In this document: piece after piece, positions 61,392-64,000 of the stretch | Layout: every line of letters starts with the position of its first letter | Position numbering within the stretch: position 1 is the first letter of the stretch | NCBI GenBank assembly: GCA_963713815.1 | Contig: CAVQNH010000033.1 | Location: 28,402-92,401 of the forward strand | Direction: 5' to 3' | DNA length: 64,000 nucleotides | Source: RYN-230 sp963713815 | GTDB lineage: Bacteria > Actinomycetota > Actinomycetes > Streptosporangiales > Streptosporangiaceae | Notes under the pieces: generated by a model | Seen by the model: only the letters and a program-made list of their open reading frames with translations | Database searches by the model: none | Told to the model about the DNA's origin: nothing | Made by a program: the position numbers and the translations under genes

Positions 61392-64000
61392 TGCCCGGCC
61401 TCCCGTCCCATGGCCCGGATGACGTCACCGATGGGATCAACCGCGCCGTGGCGGCGGCGGATCGTGTCGGCGATCAGCCCGGTCCAGCCGGTCTGGTGAA
61501 AGGCGCCGATCGCCGCGCCGTTGTCGCCGTGGAAGTACTCGCTGAAGATCAGGTTGTCATGCCAGGCCGGATCGTGCTGCATGCGTTCGGTCCCGCCGAA
61601 GCAGGGCCGGCGGCCGTCGGGTCCGTGGGTGAAGATCGAGATGAGCCGGTCCTGCAGGTCGGCGGCGACCTTGTCCAGGGTGAGCCGCATGCCCGACCCG
61701 GTCGGGTACTCGATGGTGAACTCGTCGCCGAAGAACCGGTGGTAGCGCTCCAGGGCGCTGATGACCAGGTAGTTGAGCGGGAACCAGAGCGGGCCGCGCC
61801 AGTTGGAGTTCCCGCCGAACATGGCGGTGGTGGATTCGGCCGGCTCGTAGTCGATGCTGGCCTGGATGCCTTCCACGTCGAGGACGTACGGATGCTCGCG
61901 GTGGTAGGCCGACAGGGCCCGCAGGCCATACGGGGACAGGAACTCGTCGGGGTCGAACAGCTTCGCGAACAGCTTCTCGAGCCGCCCGACGCCGGCCAGG
62001 CTCAGCAGGAGCCGATGCTGGCCCTGCTCTCCGCGGAGCAGGCCGGTCTCGGTGAGGTCTTCCCGGTCGGGCAGGCTGTGGCGGTCCATGAACTCCGCGA
62101 ACTGCTTGCCTACCGTGAGTGCCGTCTGGAGGTCATTCTCCTCGATGACCGCCGCCGCCAGGATCGGGATGATGCCCACCATCGACCGGACCTTCACCGA
62201 GACGGCGTCCCCGCTGGGGGTCAGCAGCCGGTCGTAGTAGAGCCCATCGGTCTCATCCCAGAGCCCGAGCCCTTCGAGGGCCTCGGTGATGCCGGCGAAG
62301 TGCTCGAGGAACTTGAGGATCAGATCGATGCCCGGCCGCTGGCCGGACCGGTTCAGGATTATCGCCAGGGAGGCCATGGCGATCGCGTAGAAGCCCATCC
62401 AGCCGGTGGCGTCGGACTGCTCCAGGATGCCGCCCACCGGGAGATGCGAGCGGTCGATCGGGCCGATGTTGTCCAGGCCGAGGAAGCCGCCCTCGAACAG
62501 GTTGTTGCCCTCGGAGTCCTCCCGGTTCACCCACCAGGTGAAGTTGACCAGCAGCTTGTCGAAGATCCGGCTGACGAAGTCGATGTCGCGGGCGCCGTCG
62601 ATCGCGAACACCTCCGCGGCCGCCCACGCCTGCACCGGCGGGTTGACGTCACCGAAGTCCCACTCGTAGGCGGGCAGCGCGCCGTTGGGATGCTGGAACC
62701 ACTCCCGGCAGAGCAGGATCAGCTGGTACTTGGCGAACGCCGGGTCCACATGGGCCAGGGCGACGCAGTGGAAGGCCAGGTCCCAGGCCGCGTACCACGG
62801 GTACTCCCACTTGTCCGGCATGGACATGATGTCGAACGCGTCGAAGTTGCGCCACCGGGAGTTCCGGCCGGTCAGGCGCTGCGCCGGGGGCACCGGCTGG
62901 GTCGGGTCCCCGTCCAGCCAGCGGGCGACGTCGTAGTAGAACAGCTGCTTGCTCCACAGCAGGCCGCCAAACGCCTGGCGCATCACCAGGGCCTCGTCGG
63001 CGCTCGCGCCGGCCGGGGTGAGCTCGGCGTAGAACTCGTCCGCCTCGGCCTGCCGTTGCGCGATGACCTGGCTGTACTGGGTGCCGAGCGGGTCGTTCGC
63101 TTTCCCGCGGGGCGCTTTGGCGGGCGGCGTCCGCAGCCGCAGCCGCACCTCGGCGGTCTGGCCGGGCTGGACCGTCAGCTGGTACCAGAACGAGCACTTG
63201 GTGCCGGTGCGCTCGGGATTGACGGTGGCCGCCCCGTTGACCACGTGGTCGTTGATGCCGTCCTTCGGGTACGGCGTGAGCGGCGCGGAGCCGAACAGCC
63301 GCTGGTCGTTGGTCTCGTTCTCGCAGAACACCGCGGTCGGCAGCGTCCCGTCCGGCCCGGGGCCGGCCAGCAGTTCCATCGGGCCGGCGAACGGATGATC
63401 GATACCCACCTCCGAGTCACCCACCGCCCGCATCTCCGGCTTGGGCGCGCCGACGTCCCAGGACCAGGTGTTGCGGAACCACGCGGTCGGCAGCACGTGC
63501 AGGGTCGCCGTCTCCGGTCCGGCGTTGGTCACCTGCACGGTCATCAGCAGGTCGTCGGCGCTGGCCTTGGCGTAATGCACCTCGGTGATCCAGTACCGGT
63601 CGTCGTCGAACGCCCCGGTGTCCAGCAGCTCGTACTCAGGCTCCTCGCGGTTACGCGCCCCGTTCGTGTCGATGAGGTCCTGATAGGGGAACGCGGCCTG
63701 CGGATAGTGATAACGCCACCGGTTCCACGCGTGGCTCGGCAGCGCGTCCAGGTACCACCAGTACTCCTTCACGTCCTCGCCGTGATTGCCCTGCGCCCCG
63801 GTCAGCCCGAACGCCCGCTCCTTCAGGATCGGGTCCTTGCCGTTCCACAGGGCCAGGCCCAGGCACAGCCGCTGCTCCACGTCACAGAACCCGGCCAGCC
63901 CGTCCTCCCCCCAGCGGTAGGCCCGGGACCGGGCGTGATCATGGGGCAGGTAGTCCCACGCCTCGCCGTCCGCGCTGTAGTCCTCGCGCACCGTGCCCCA
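61388..64000 (-). CDS. MGH1/GH63-like glucosidase, 5'-partial
   Basis: At least 867 residues; the frame is open to the right edge (GTVREDYSADG continues before the first ATG), so the N-terminus is beyond the window. Features: WDYLPHDHARSRAYRWGEDGLAG, LTGAQGNHGEDVKEYWWYLDALPSHAW, MPDKWEYPWYAAWDLAFHC, FDFGDVNPPVQAWAA-type aromatic motifs and YEPAESTTAMFGGNSNWRGPLWFPLNYLV. This is the large actinomycete GH63-like family of (alpha/alpha)6 hydrolases. It acts on an alpha-glucoside, probably glucosylglycerate- or mannosyl-like compatible solutes, but the substrate is unproven. Coupled to glgX by ATGA overlap. Confidence 0.85.

Overview
This 64 kb window is very GC-rich and densely coded on both strands. 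It is chromosomal DNA from an actinomycete (Actinomycetota, probably a Streptomyces- or Streptosporangiales-type filamentous relative; the exact genus cannot be read from the sequence). The grounds are lineage-typical families (DUF397-like, DUF4191, DUF5998, DUF6458, ChrB), GTG starts, TANNNT boxes 6-7 nt before start codons (leaderless genes), a GlnR box before glnA, and the block pepA-lpd-sucB-(TIGR01777)...lipA-DUF4191-RDD-glnA seen in actinomycete chromosomes.

Layout. 1-3.4 kb: remnant of a conjugative or integrative element (frameshifted FtsK/TraB-like DNA-transfer ATPase, J-domain membrane protein, two small actinobacterial ORFs, GntR-type repressor with a repeat-rich operator). 3.5-6.6 kb: ankyrin-repeat protein, a perfect 50-bp palindrome, and a VOC/ArsR/SRPBCC operon. 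6.6-9.4 kb: mercaptopyruvate sulfurtransferase, alkaline-phosphatase-like protein, DUF5998. 9.7-18.5 kb: a signalling block with a receptor Ser/Thr kinase, an FHA-like protein, a two-component system, and a membrane-tethered ECF sigma factor fused to a GH128-type beta-1,3-glucanase domain, divergent from a thaumatin-like lipoprotein. 18.5-21.4 kb: FTR1-like membrane protein, ChrB-like protein, and a collapsed iron-type ABC transporter. 21.5-36.3 kb: central metabolism (pepA, lpd, sucB, hisS, lipA, glnA) with a hydrolase, an MFS exporter and membrane proteins. 36.4-41.5 kb: EEP phosphatase/nuclease, diacylglycerol-kinase-like and PAP2 lipid enzymes, and a large LuxR (LAL) regulator. 41.9-46.8 kb: glutamate decarboxylase, three membrane or accessory proteins and an RDD protein. 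46.8-52.7 kb: a minus-strand respiratory operon (small membrane protein-cydA-cydB-G6PDH-like-ndh-DUF6458). 52.8-64 kb: HAD phosphatase, GMC oxidoreductase, GH15, isochorismate synthase, glgX and a GH63-like glucosidase that runs off the right edge.

The strongest candidate for something new is the 14.8-18.5 kb pair. The sigma factor appears wired through one transmembrane helix to an extracellular fungal-wall glucanase fold, and it sits next to a secreted thaumatin-like protein, a fold that often binds or cleaves beta-1,3-glucan. It reads as a single-polypeptide glucan sensor and effector module.

Caution: at least eleven otherwise healthy genes are split by single-base indels, several in short homopolymers, including ndh, glgX, a sensor kinase and GH15. 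This pattern fits uncorrected sequencing error better than mass gene decay. Those genes are annotated as single genes with the shift position given.
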